The notes under the pieces were generated by a model. That model made no database searches. It was not told the DNA's origin and saw only the letters and a list, made by a program, of their open reading frames with translations. DNA of 64,000 nucleotides from CAYOHR01 sp964512145 (GTDB lineage: Bacteria; Bacteroidota; Bacteroidia; Flavobacteriales_G; JALEGO01). Made by a program: the position numbers and the translations under genes. Where the stretch lies: positions 1 through 64,000 of the forward strand of contig CAZEIM010000014.1 in the NCBI GenBank assembly GCA_964512145.1, read 5' to 3'. This document shows positions 9,701 through 17,919 of the stretch, piece after piece. How positions within the stretch are numbered: the stretch's first letter is position 1; each line of letters begins with the position of its first letter.

Positions 9701-11792
9701 AACCTACTGCTCCTTTTTCTGGAATTAATACAAAATCTTCGCTAATACTATTTGTACTTGGTTGATGTAAATCTCCTGAAAAGCATCCATTGGAGAGCAA
9801 AAAGAAATATTTGTCTTTATTGTCGTAGTTTGAAGCCTGATCAATATTAATATCAAAGCTGTTGGCTGTAGAGTGACCAAAGAAGCTTAATAGCTTAACA
9901 CCATTGTTTATAATGTTTTTAATAGAGTCGGCTAAATTAAAATCGATTGCATCTGCTGTTGCTTTGTAAAATTCTGAAACTTTCCCACCAAAAAATGATT
10001 TTTGAATAGTATCTTGATAAGATCTTAAATATCCTTTTAATAGAGATTGCTCACTAGAACTAGTTCCACCTCCAAAATGCACAATATTTTTATGCCATAA
10101 ACGTTCGCTTATATTTCCAATCGGGGGCTGATTATTTAATTGGTTTTCATAGCTAATTAATTTGTTTAAATATGCTAATACATCCGAATTATTTGTGGCG
10201 GCAATTCTACCCATTTGAAGGGCGGGTATATGTTCAATACCTAAAAAACCTTCAGTAAAACAGTTGTCTGCTGCCGGGTAACTGTATGAAGGTATTAAGT
10301 TTTGCTGAAAAAACGTACTGTTTTTTCTAAAATATTGCTGTTGATCCATGATAGATTTTCCGAGTAATAATACGTGTTGAGGTTTTTCTGTCCAGGTAAA
10401 CCAGGCCTTTTTTAAAAAGTTTCGAATAGCCAATGGGTGTTTTTTTATACCATAGGCAAATTGGTCGTATAACTCATCTATATTTACCAACAACACTCCA
10501 TATCCTGTTGTGTTTCTGTAGTTTTGATACTGCACCGCACTACTCCAAAGTATAGGATGAGTAATTATAATATACGGATTGATGGTTTCTGAATACTCTG
10601 TAAAAAAACCGGTATTTGTAACTGGAGTTAATACACTTACATTTTCAATTAAATTATCATTTATTACAAAGCATTTTTTTTCAGAAAAAGCAGCGGCAGA
10701 AGGAGGTATTTTTGCTTCAATGATACTTCCGGTTTGCACAGTTTTTATTCTTTTTCCATCGGTTAAATCGTAAATATAGCTAGTGTTTGATGGATTAAAA
10801 TTAGTTAGTTTTACATATGTTGCACCAAAACCAGCCCATGGTAAATACAAAGTATAACTGGATGTGTTTTCCATATTAAACGTATGAGGGTATTTTATCT
10901 TACAAAATGCTACAGAAGTTTTTTGTGTAAGTCCGGTGTTTTGTAACTCGAAGTGTATTGGAAGAGTATCAGATAAAAGGGATGAAGATAGAGTAAATTT
11001 TTTATTGATAACAGATTGTCCCGACCATGTGGTATCAAAAAGCAAGGTATTGCTTAAACCATATTTTAATTGAATACTATGAAAGTTATTATTGGTTCCT
11101 AAAAAAGTGGTCTCTAAAATGGCATCTAAACCTGCACTAGTATAGTAGTTTTTGGTAGACAAAGGGATTGAACGTATTTGAGGATAATCAAAACTGGCAC
11201 CAATCCAACCTTCTCCCGAAGTATAATACGGAGAATATTTTTGTCCTATGGGCTTTCCATAGTGGTAGATATCGCTGTAAAAGATTACTTCTTCTTTATA
11301 AAAATAGGGTGCAGGGGTTGTTGGAAAACTTATATCGTTTATGGTTTCCATTCTAAGGTTTGATGTAGAATTGTTCCAAGTTAAAAAATAGTATGCAGTA
11401 TCACTAAAATTACTGTAGTAAGGGTTGGTTTGTTCCCCTTGAATTCTATATAAACTGGAGTCGTGCCAACCATCGTTTTGTTCAGCATAAAATTCAATAA
11501 AATCTGTCGAATTAAATACTCCATCGGTTTCACCTTCTATATGAATGGGTATTTGCTTGCCTCTGCCAAAAATCTGATATCTTCTTGGATCTATAGTATT
11601 AATGTTTTCACCAATAGCATTTAAGCCATTGGTTAATACAGTGTAATTAATTTTATACACACCATTTTTAACAATAGGGAATTTTAAATATTTCTGCTGT
11701 TGATAGTTTATCCATTCATTGCCATAAGGCTGTGCAATACCCTTTATGAGAGTAGAGAAGACGAATATTGCTATGAACAGTTTTTTAATCAT
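6741..11792 (-). CDS. porU2: C25-family cysteine protease, PorU2-like T9SS sortase candidate
   Basis: The 1683-residue protein has a signal peptide (about 1-20, ending GIAQP) and a long N-terminal region. A peptidase C25 (gingipain/PorU) domain spans about residues 410-780. The catalytic dyad is visible as H640 in FFGHST and C670 in LSNGCFSGD, the usual spacing of His and Cys in this family. CARDB/Ig-like beta repeats follow, and the C-terminus is a FlgD-like Ig module ending NRGFGKMYLMR. PorU itself cleaves T9SS C-terminal domains and attaches cargo to A-LPS. This longer protein fits the set called PorU2. It overlaps the stop of the PorV-like gene by one base, so the two are translationally linked. 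PorU2 rather than PorU is inferred from length and partner. Confidence 0.8.
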   Translation of the reverse strand: MIKKLFIAIFVFSTLIKGIAQPYGNEWINYQQQKYLKFPIVKNGVYKINYTVLTNGLNAIGENINTIDPRRYQIFGRGKQIPIHIEGETDGVFNSTDFIEFYAEQNDGWHDSSLYRIQGEQTNPYYSNFSDTAYYFLTWNNSTSNLRMETINDISFPTTPAPYFYKEEVIFYSDIYHYGKPIGQKYSPYYTSGEGWIGASFDYPQIRSIPLSTKNYYTSAGLDAILETTFLGTNNNFHSIQLKYGLSNTLLFDTTWSGQSVINKKFTLSSSLLSDTLPIHFELQNTGLTQKTSVAFCKIKYPHTFNMENTSSYTLYLPWAGFGATYVKLTNFNPSNTSYIYDLTDGKRIKTVQTGSIIEAKIPPSAAAFSEKKCFVINDNLIENVSVLTPVTNTGFFTEYSETINPYIIITHPILWSSAVQYQNYRNTTGYGVLLVNIDELYDQFAYGIKKHPLAIRNFLKKAWFTWTEKPQHVLLLGKSIMDQQQYFRKNSTFFQQNLIPSYSYPAADNCFTEGFLGIEHIPALQMGRIAATNNSDVLAYLNKLISYENQLNNQPPIGNISERLWHKNIVHFGGGTSSSEQSLLKGYLRSYQDTIQKSFFGGKVSEFYKATADAIDFNLADSIKNIINNGVKLLSFFGHSTANSFDINIDQASNYDNKDKYFFLLSNGCFSGDLHQPSTNSISEDFVLIPEKGAVGFIAQSHLGIASNLHYYSREFYYNLSNTMYNEPIGKIMQKASEQSINKYPGDLYTYTTSLEMILHGDPALKFSNTPLPDYAIINPSQLKFEPENVSTDLDSFHIIINVANLGKAIDTNVTLQIRRIFPDNSDTTYTIELNNVYYNSEVKISIPVLGDLASGLNTFEVRVDPFNFIEEISEFNNNILLNDNELWISSEELTPVYPYNYAVVNNSSPILKASTNDPVLPVKKYIIQIDTSDFYNSPIKKDTIINSAGGVIEWKVSLPVALDSTVYFWRASPYSTTSTDLKWKEHSFQYIPNKNGWGQDHFFQLKNNTFNNINYIKDSRTFSFDTTSSGIICLTKGSPVNSNDFDNIRYEQNGSLKAINLCGGVPVIYVAVFDPLSLKPWGTKKEVNGNVINPDNDFGNGNNMNDPIPINCRGYEEFVFAFMQNDAEQMDSLYKMLLNKIPNGHYILAYSAGWLQTNTHPNINSSGIKNAFQTLGFSQINSILDYYPWIFFTKKGDLSTVIQKVGTSETDLINVQANLKSTGNYGEITSTIIGPSKKWKTLHWAFNQSQASDSIVLEVLDINNQVITSYNTISGEDLNLETNIPASIYPQIKLRAKLKDGVFNSPLYHHRWHVLFDEVPELALNHARSYLFYKDTLSRGDRYLFNISVQNISKTTMDSVQIAYKITDENKNLTERIIKKHVLILPEMIISDTLIISTSDKKGKYTMAMEVNPKDSVWQLEQFHFNNIISKNFFVTNDTENPLLDVTFDGVHILDGDIVSPNPNILITLRDNNEFLLLNEDSDTANFNLSLQYPNGQTKPINFESNALYDIQYTLSKKASEPFSIQFEPKNLDDGKYVLRVQAQDKSGNKSGKTEYSISFEVINKSSITQILNYPNPFSTSTRFVFTLTGSVIPDVFKIQILTASGKIVREITKEELGPIRIGRNITDFAWDGTDEYGDKLANGVYIYRVITKINGNSIENRETQADQYFNRGFGKMYLMR

Positions 11793-12940
11793 TATTTTGA
11801 CTGTTTATATATATCAAATTTTAATGAAAAAATATGAGAAAATAACATGGCAGATTGGTCTCCTATGTCGGTGTAGGCGTAATCAATTGAAATTTGTTTG
11901 TACTTAAAACCAATACCCGTAGTTGGTAAAACAGTAGTAAACGATCGATTCCCTATATCATTTTTTTCTTTTTGAATATTTGTTACTCCAGCTCTTAAAA
12001 ACACAATATTTTTAAAAGAAGTTTCTATTCCTGCCATTGGGTCTACACTTATGGGGTCTCCTGGAATAAGAACATTCCTTTTTCCATCTGTTGTAATATG
12101 AATATTTACTTCGGGTTGTATATAAAATTTATTGTTTATAGTAAATATATAATTAGCAGCAAAAATTATTCGCGGGGCTGTAATTTCGGTTGAGTTTTCG
12201 GGGATTTCATTTCCGGTTAAGGCCCAAACTTCTTTAATTCTGTCCGATAAATTAAAAGTCCAAGCGTTAATGGTTGTTGTAATATCTCTAGCCATTACAG
12301 CATATGTAAAGTTTTTCCATCGATATCTAAAACCTGCATCTAATCCAAATCCCCATGCTTGAGCCATATTTCCAACCCTTCGGTGTATGATTTTTGCATT
12401 TGCACCTACCGAAATATTAGGGTTTTTTAGTTTTCTGGCGTATGAAAAAAGAAAGGCATAGTCAGAAGCTGAAAATGTGGTAATATTATTGTAATTTATA
12501 CTTCCATCAGGCTGAACCAAATCGATGGTATTTGGAATATTATCGATGCCAAATCGAATCATATTTATACCCAAACTAGAGCTGGTATCTAATTTAAAGG
12601 CAATTCCTGCGTAGTCTAAGTTTGAAATAGATCCAAAGTATTCTGCGTGCATAGCCCCAAGTTGTACATTGCTTTTTATATCAACTAATCCGGCCGGATT
12701 CCAATAGGCACTTGTTACATCATTACTTGATGCAACAACAGAATTTCCCATGCCTAGTCCTTTTGCTCCAACTCCAATCGATAAAAAATCGTTACTGTAT
12801 TTTCTGATTTGAGCCTTACCAACATAAAATAAACATGAAAACAGTCCAACCAGAAAAATCTTTTGTAGGTTTTTTATAATTAACATAGGTTTTTTTATAC
12901 GTTTGTTACTAAAATAAGGTTTTATTTTTAATATTTTCAT
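11792..12940 (-). CDS. PorV/PorQ-family outer-membrane beta-barrel
   Basis: The protein has the FadL-like opening of PorV/PorQ proteins (GVGAKGLGMGNSVVAS, TSAYWNPAGL) followed by a beta-strand-rich barrel of about 330 residues. PorV is the shuttle that carries T9SS cargo from the translocon to the PorU sortase, and this paralogue directly precedes the PorU2-like protease. Three starts are possible: TTG at 12958, ATG at 12940 and ATG at 12886. The 12886 start gives the cleanest signal peptide (MLIIKNLQKIFLVGLF, cleaved after GKA); 12940 is the first ATG and is given here. It diverges from pssA. Confidence 0.82.
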   Translation of the reverse strand: MKILKIKPYFSNKRIKKPMLIIKNLQKIFLVGLFSCLFYVGKAQIRKYSNDFLSIGVGAKGLGMGNSVVASSNDVTSAYWNPAGLVDIKSNVQLGAMHAEYFGSISNLDYAGIAFKLDTSSSLGINMIRFGIDNIPNTIDLVQPDGSINYNNITTFSASDYAFLFSYARKLKNPNISVGANAKIIHRRVGNMAQAWGFGLDAGFRYRWKNFTYAVMARDITTTINAWTFNLSDRIKEVWALTGNEIPENSTEITAPRIIFAANYIFTINNKFYIQPEVNIHITTDGKRNVLIPGDPISVDPMAGIETSFKNIVFLRAGVTNIQKEKNDIGNRSFTTVLPTTGIGFKYKQISIDYAYTDIGDQSAMLFSHIFSLKFDIYKQSK

Positions 12941-12998
12941 GTATGCTTTAATTGACAATTAATTTGTAAACAATTAAAAAGTAAAAATAGTATTAAAG

Positions 12999-13829
12999 TT
13001 GAAAAAAAATATTCCAAATATATTAACGAGTTTAAATTTAATCTTTGGTTTTGTTGGAATTGTTTTTTGTTTTAACGATATGTTAGAATATGCAGCCGCT
13101 TGTATATTCGTTTCTGCCAGTTTTGATTTTTTAGATGGATTTGTGGCCAGGCTCTTACATGTTTCGGGAGAATTAGGTAAACAATTAGATAGTTTAAGCG
13201 ATGTAATTTCGTTTGGAGTTTTGCCTGCTTGTATTTTGTTTCAAAGTATGAGTATTTCTTTTGCTGAGTATGACATATTGTTAACAGAAAGAAACCCTGT
13301 TCATGTATTATTTGGTTTTGGGACAGTTTTGGTGGCTGTTTTTTCAGCCGTTAGATTAGCTAAGTTTAATATAGATACTCGTCAAACGTATTCATTTATT
13401 GGAGTTCCAACGCCTGCTAATGCTGTTTTTGTAGCAACTATACCATTAATAATTCATTTAGAGTATAACATAAATTTATATTTCCCACCGGATGTGGCGA
13501 TATATAATTATTACCTCAGTAAAAATTGGACTAGTTTTGATGTATCCTTATTAAAGCTATTATTTAATCCATACTTTTACGTTGTATATAGCGTTTTCAT
13601 GAGTTATATGTTGATTTCTGAAATACGAATTATATCCTTAAAATTTATGCCTACATGGAAGCAAAATTTAGATAAATTTATTTTTTTATTTGTATGCTTA
13701 ATACTATTAATGATTGGGCTTTTTACCGGAAATATTTTTCTGATGATTGCCTTTTCTTTTGTATGGTATATATTCATATCTTTGGTGTTCCATTTTATTT
13801 ATAAACATGAAATACATAGCAAAAATTGA
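12999..13829 (+). CDS. pssA: CDP-diacylglycerol--serine O-phosphatidyltransferase
   Basis: The enzyme makes phosphatidylserine from CDP-diacylglycerol and serine at the inner membrane. The CDP-alcohol phosphotransferase signature is complete: D46-G47, A50-R51, G60, D64 and D68, spaced as DG-x2-AR-x8-G-x3-D-x3-D. Seven or eight hydrophobic segments surround it, and the length (276) fits. The start codon is TTG; no upstream ATG is available. It pairs functionally with psd and cdsA, which lie at 28852-30333. The purS start lies inside its last 23 bases. Confidence 0.92.
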   Translation: MKKNIPNILTSLNLIFGFVGIVFCFNDMLEYAAACIFVSASFDFLDGFVARLLHVSGELGKQLDSLSDVISFGVLPACILFQSMSISFAEYDILLTERNPVHVLFGFGTVLVAVFSAVRLAKFNIDTRQTYSFIGVPTPANAVFVATIPLIIHLEYNINLYFPPDVAIYNYYLSKNWTSFDVSLLKLLFNPYFYVVYSVFMSYMLISEIRIISLKFMPTWKQNLDKFIFLFVCLILLMIGLFTGNIFLMIAFSFVWYIFISLVFHFIYKHEIHSKN

Positions 13830-14058
13830 TGTTATGCCTCATAAGGCTATTTTAGACCCTCAGGGTAAAGCTGTAAATACAGGCTTAAAAGGGTTGGGAT
13901 TACAATCAATATCTGATGTGCGAATAGGCAAACATATTGAATTAGAATTAGAGGCTGTATCAGAGCTTGAAGCAAAAGAAAAAGTTGAGCAAGCGTGTAA
14001 AAAACTATTGGCAAATCCAATTATGGAGTTTTATCAATTTACCATTCAAGTACAATAG
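13807..14058 (+). CDS. purS: Phosphoribosylformylglycinamidine synthase subunit PurS
   Basis: The 83-residue protein starts at the ATG giving MKYIAKIDVMPHKAILDPQG. That start matches the family (80-85 residues), although the frame is open further upstream. The conserved KAILDPQGKA and GL-sISDVRIGK segments are present. PurS is the small bridging subunit of the three-part FGAM synthase with PurL and PurQ in purine synthesis. The start overlaps the end of pssA by 23 nt. No other pur gene is in the window. Confidence 0.93.
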   Translation: MKYIAKIDVMPHKAILDPQGKAVNTGLKGLGLQSISDVRIGKHIELELEAVSELEAKEKVEQACKKLLANPIMEFYQFTIQVQ

Positions 14059-14075
14059 AATAAATCAAAAATTTC

Positions 14076-15524
14076 ATGTTATCCAGCAGAATTGAAATTA
14101 AAACTTTATTACAAACGGTTAAAGAGGCAAAGAATATATTTGTTTGCGGGTGGGTTAGAACAAAGCGTGAAAGTAAAAATGTTGTTTTTATTGCGTTAAA
14201 CGATGGCTCTACTATTCATAATGTTCAAGGTGTTATAGAATCTGGGGCGGTAGATGCGGAGATCTTAAAAAGAATACATACCGGTGCGAGTATTAAAATG
14301 TATGGAAATTGGATTCCAAGTGCAGGAACGGGACAAAAATTCGAATTACAGGTTTCTTCTGTTGAAATTCTAGGGGAAGCAGATCCGGAAGAATTTCCTT
14401 TACAACCCAAAAAACACTCGTTAGAATTTTTACGTGAAATTGCTCATTTAAGACCTCGAACGAATACTTTTAGCGCTATACTAAGAATTAGAAGTGCCTT
14501 GGCATATGCTATACACACATATTTTTTTGAAAAAGGCTACGTGTATTTACACACACCTATTATTACCGGGTCAGATGCAGAAGGAGCAGGAGAGCTTTTT
14601 ACGGTAACTACCTTAGATTTAAAAAATACACCTTTAATGGATGATGGATCTATTAATTTTCAAGAAGATTTTTTTGGTAAACATACTAAGTTAACCGTTT
14701 CAGGTCAATTGGAAGGAGAGTTAGCAGCTCTAGCTTTATCAAAAATTTATACGTTTGGGCCTACTTTTAGAGCCGAAAACTCCAACACAACCAGACATTT
14801 AGCCGAGTTTTGGATGATTGAGCCTGAAGTAGCTTTTTTTGATATCGAAGATAATATGAACCTAGCGGAAGATTTTTTAAAATCGATTATTCAATTTGTA
14901 TTAAAACACTGCATGGATGATATCGATTTTTTAAATAAACGCTTAGAGGAAGAAGAAAAGAACAAAAAACAGGAAGAAAGAAGCGAGTTAAACTTATTGG
15001 ACAGACTTAAGTTTGTAACTGAGCACGGATTTCAGAGAATCACTTATACAGAAGCTATAGATATTTTAAAAAATTCGTCTCCCAACAAAAAGAAAAAATT
15101 TCAATATTTAGTGGAAGAATGGGGTGTTGATTTACAATCGGAGCACGAACGATATTTAGTAGAAAAACATTTTAAAAAGCCTGTAATTATTAGAGATTAT
15201 CCTTCTCATATTAAGGCATTTTACATGAAGCAAAATGATGATGGAAAAACAGTACGAGGTATGGATATTTTATTCCCAGGAATAGGAGAAATTATAGGCG
15301 GATCTCAGCGGGAAGAAAATTATGATAAGCTATTGCAAGCCATAAAAAAACAAGGTATTGAGGAAGAGTCTATTTGGTGGTATTTACAAACTCGAAAATT
15401 TGGTACGGCTCCACATAGTGGTTTTGGATTAGGGTTTGAACGCTTGGTGCTATTTGTAACCGGAATGACCAATATACGCGATGTAATACCTTTTCCTAGA
15501 ACACCCAAAAGTGCAGAGTTTTAA
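14076..15524 (+). CDS. asnS: Asparaginyl-tRNA synthetase
   Basis: This is a 482-residue class IIb synthetase. The N-terminal OB fold binds the anticodon (about residues 18-110). The class II core carries LRPRTNTF, a TFGPTFRAENS motif 2, and the motif 3 region GFGLGFERLVLF near the C-terminus. The tail NIRDVIPFPRTPKSAEF is typical of AsnRS rather than AspRS. It lies 17 nt after purS and runs into cysC with a spacing of only 4 nt, so it may be part of one transcript with the genes on either side. Confidence 0.95.
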   Translation: MLSSRIEIKTLLQTVKEAKNIFVCGWVRTKRESKNVVFIALNDGSTIHNVQGVIESGAVDAEILKRIHTGASIKMYGNWIPSAGTGQKFELQVSSVEILGEADPEEFPLQPKKHSLEFLREIAHLRPRTNTFSAILRIRSALAYAIHTYFFEKGYVYLHTPIITGSDAEGAGELFTVTTLDLKNTPLMDDGSINFQEDFFGKHTKLTVSGQLEGELAALALSKIYTFGPTFRAENSNTTRHLAEFWMIEPEVAFFDIEDNMNLAEDFLKSIIQFVLKHCMDDIDFLNKRLEEEEKNKKQEERSELNLLDRLKFVTEHGFQRITYTEAIDILKNSSPNKKKKFQYLVEEWGVDLQSEHERYLVEKHFKKPVIIRDYPSHIKAFYMKQNDDGKTVRGMDILFPGIGEIIGGSQREENYDKLLQAIKKQGIEEESIWWYLQTRKFGTAPHSGFGLGFERLVLFVTGMTNIRDVIPFPRTPKSAEF

Positions 15525-15528
15525 GCGT

Positions 15529-16128
15529 ATGAACCAGAATATTTTTCCTATATACGAAAGGTTAGTTCAGTCTGAGCAAAAAGAAAAATTGCTACAACAA
15601 AAGTCCTTGGTACTTTGGATGACCGGTCTTTCAGGATCAGGTAAATCTACCATTGCTATTGCATTAGAGAAAAAGTTATACGAAGAGGGTTTTTTAACTC
15701 AAGTATTAGATGGAGATAATATTAGAAATGGACTTAATAATAATTTAGGATTTTCAGAATCCGACAGAACAGAAAATATTCGCAGAATTGCAGAAGTGAC
15801 TAAGCTTTTTACACATTGTGGAATAATAACCATTAATTGTTTTGTTAGTCCTACAAAATATTTACGAAATATGGCCAAAGAAATTATTGGCAATACCAAA
15901 TTTTTGGAGGTATATATTAATACCCCCATAGAAATATGTGAACAACGAGATGTAAAGGGCCTGTATGCCAAGGCACGTAAAGGAGAAATTAAAGATTTTA
16001 CCGGAATACAACAAGAGTTCGAAGCGCCTCAAAACCCCGATATAGAAATATTTACACACAACAGAACTATACAAGAATGTGTAGAAGAAATATATACAAT
16101 TATTTTACCTAAAATTAAATACTCATGA
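15529..16128 (+). CDS. cysC: Adenylylsulfate (APS) kinase
   Basis: The enzyme phosphorylates APS to PAPS, the activated sulfate donor. The P-loop GLSGSGKST is at residues 33-41, followed by DGDNIRNGL and the family's KGLYAKARKGEIKDFTGI segment. The length of 199 fits. I chose the ATG at 15529 over an in-frame GTG at 15511, which lies inside asnS. The stop overlaps the cysD start (ATGA), which indicates translational coupling. Confidence 0.93.
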   Translation: MNQNIFPIYERLVQSEQKEKLLQQKSLVLWMTGLSGSGKSTIAIALEKKLYEEGFLTQVLDGDNIRNGLNNNLGFSESDRTENIRRIAEVTKLFTHCGIITINCFVSPTKYLRNMAKEIIGNTKFLEVYINTPIEICEQRDVKGLYAKARKGEIKDFTGIQQEFEAPQNPDIEIFTHNRTIQECVEEIYTIILPKIKYS

Positions 16129-17030
16129 TATCGTATAATTTAACTCATTTAGAAGAATTAGAAGCAGAATCTATTTATGTGTTACGCGAAGTGGCATCAC
16201 AATTTGAAAAACCTGTGCTGCTTTTTTCGGGAGGAAAAGACTCAATTGTATGTTTTCACTTAGCTCGCAAGGCTTTTTATCCGGCTAATATTCCTTTCCC
16301 TTTAATGCACATAGATACAGAACACAATTTTCCGGAAACTATACAGTTTAGAGATGATTTAGTTAAAAAATTTGGTGTAAATATGATTGTTCGATCGGTA
16401 CAAGATACTATTGATAAAGGAAGGGTAAAAGAGGAAACCGGTTTTGAAGCCAGCAGAATTCGATTACAAACTACTACCTTATTAGATGCAATTGAAGAAT
16501 TTAAGTTTGATGCTGCTATAGGTGGAGCTAGGAGAGATGAAGAAAAAGCAAGAGCAAAAGAACGTTTTTTTTCTCATCGAGATGAGTTTGGACAATGGGA
16601 TCCTAAAAATCAACGTCCCGAATTGTGGAATTTATTTAATGGAAAAAAACAAGTTGGAGAACATTTTAGGGTATTCCCAATTAGTAATTGGACTGAAATG
16701 GATGTTTGGCAATATATTTTAAAAGAAAATATTGAAATTCCTTCTTTATATTTTACACATCAGAGGTTATGTATTGAGCGTAATGGGATTATTTTAGCCG
16801 ATAATCCTTATTTAAATAAAAAAGAAAGTGAAGTGCCTAAAATGATGCAAGTTAGATTTAGAACTATAGGAGATATGACCTCAACTGGAGCCTCAAATTC
16901 AACCGCGAATAGTTTAGAGGAAATAATTCAAGAAGTATCTAGTACAAGAGTTACCGAAAGAGGGGGTAGGGCAGATGACAAAAGATCAGAAACCTCTATG
17001 GAAGACCGAAAAAAAGAAGGGTATTTTTAA
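16125..17030 (+). CDS. cysD: Sulfate adenylyltransferase subunit 2
   Basis: This is the PP-loop ATPase subunit of ATP sulfurylase, which makes APS from ATP and sulfate. The SGGKDS loop is at residues 35-40, and GGARRDEEKARAKER and the Arg-rich C-terminus (TERGGRADDKRS) are typical of CysD. The length of 301 fits. CysD normally acts with the GTPase subunit CysN, encoded next to it in most genomes. Here the next gene is parA on the opposite strand, 3 nt away, so cysN must be elsewhere or absent. Confidence 0.94.
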   Translation: MISYNLTHLEELEAESIYVLREVASQFEKPVLLFSGGKDSIVCFHLARKAFYPANIPFPLMHIDTEHNFPETIQFRDDLVKKFGVNMIVRSVQDTIDKGRVKEETGFEASRIRLQTTTLLDAIEEFKFDAAIGGARRDEEKARAKERFFSHRDEFGQWDPKNQRPELWNLFNGKKQVGEHFRVFPISNWTEMDVWQYILKENIEIPSLYFTHQRLCIERNGIILADNPYLNKKESEVPKMMQVRFRTIGDMTSTGASNSTANSLEEIIQEVSSTRVTERGGRADDKRSETSMEDRKKEGYF

Positions 17031-17033
17031 CAC

Positions 17034-17795
17034 TTATCCCAGTACTTTACTTTTTGTAATCGCTAATAACTCTTTTGCTAAGGCTTCGTAATTTTTTGCA
17101 CTGGTTGAAGTGGGGGCATATTCTATTACCGACTTTCCATACGATGGGGCTTCAGCTGCTTTTACATTGTTATTAATGTAATTATTAAATACGTTTATTT
17201 GGTAGTTATCCCGTACGAATTCTAAAATTTCATAAGTTAAATTTCGGTTTTCATTGACTATAGTTCCCAAAGCACCTAATATTTCTAAATTAGGATTTGT
17301 AGTTAGTTGTATATTGTATATTTCTTCTAATATTTGATTTAATCCCTGAACCGATAATATTTCTAACAACATTGGTATAATAACGCCATCGGCTACGTTT
17401 AATGCATTTATGGTATATACCGACATAGCAGGGGGACAATCAATTAATATATAATCGTATTTACTTTTTATAGGTTCTAAAGCATTTTTAAGTAGAAAGT
17501 TTGGGTTTTTAGATTTACTGACCACCTCAGAGTTTTTGTTAGATTGGGTATTGGATATTAACACATCTAATCCGTTTTTATGTTGAACGATATCCTCAAA
17601 TTTTTTAAAACCAACCATAAACTCAACAATTGAAGTAGCATCATCATCTACGCCCATTGAAAATGATAAATTACCTTGAGGATCTAAATCAATAAGCAGT
17701 ACTTTCTTTCCTAAATCTGCCAATGCTTTTCCTAAGTTTATGGTAGTAGTAGTTTTTCCGGTACCGCCTTTGTGATTACTTAATGCTATAACCAT
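17034..17795 (-). CDS. ParA/Soj-family ATPase
   Basis: The 253-residue protein has the deviant Walker A motif KGGTGKTT at residues 9-16, then LLIDLDPQGNLS, and IDCPPAMS as the Walker B region. Family members segregate DNA or position large protein complexes. No parB or parS-like repeat is adjacent and the gene stands alone, converging with cysD. That is more consistent with an orphan positioning ATPase than a full par operon. An 18-nt A/T tract lies upstream of its start. Confidence 0.88.
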   Translation of the reverse strand: MVIALSNHKGGTGKTTTTINLGKALADLGKKVLLIDLDPQGNLSFSMGVDDDATSIVEFMVGFKKFEDIVQHKNGLDVLISNTQSNKNSEVVSKSKNPNFLLKNALEPIKSKYDYILIDCPPAMSVYTINALNVADGVIIPMLLEILSVQGLNQILEEIYNIQLTTNPNLEILGALGTIVNENRNLTYEILEFVRDNYQINVFNNYINNNVKAAEAPSYGKSVIEYAPTSTSAKNYEALAKELLAITKSKVLG

Positions 17796-17816
17796 ATATT
17801 TATATTTGTGTTAACC

Positions 17817-17834
17817 AAAAAAAAAAAAAAAAAC
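17817..17834. repeat. 18-nt homopolymer A tract (T on the minus strand)
   Basis: A run of 18 A on the plus strand lies 22-39 nt upstream of the parA ATG. It could act as an UP-like element or a slippage-prone spacer, or its length may be mis-assembled. The rest of the 124-nt intergenic region shows no gene. Confidence 0.8.
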
Positions 17835-17919
17835 TGCTTATACATACATTATTTATTTTATTTATTAACAAAGAAACAAGTATAATTTATGGTAATTTTT
17901 TAGAATTTAAAACATAACC

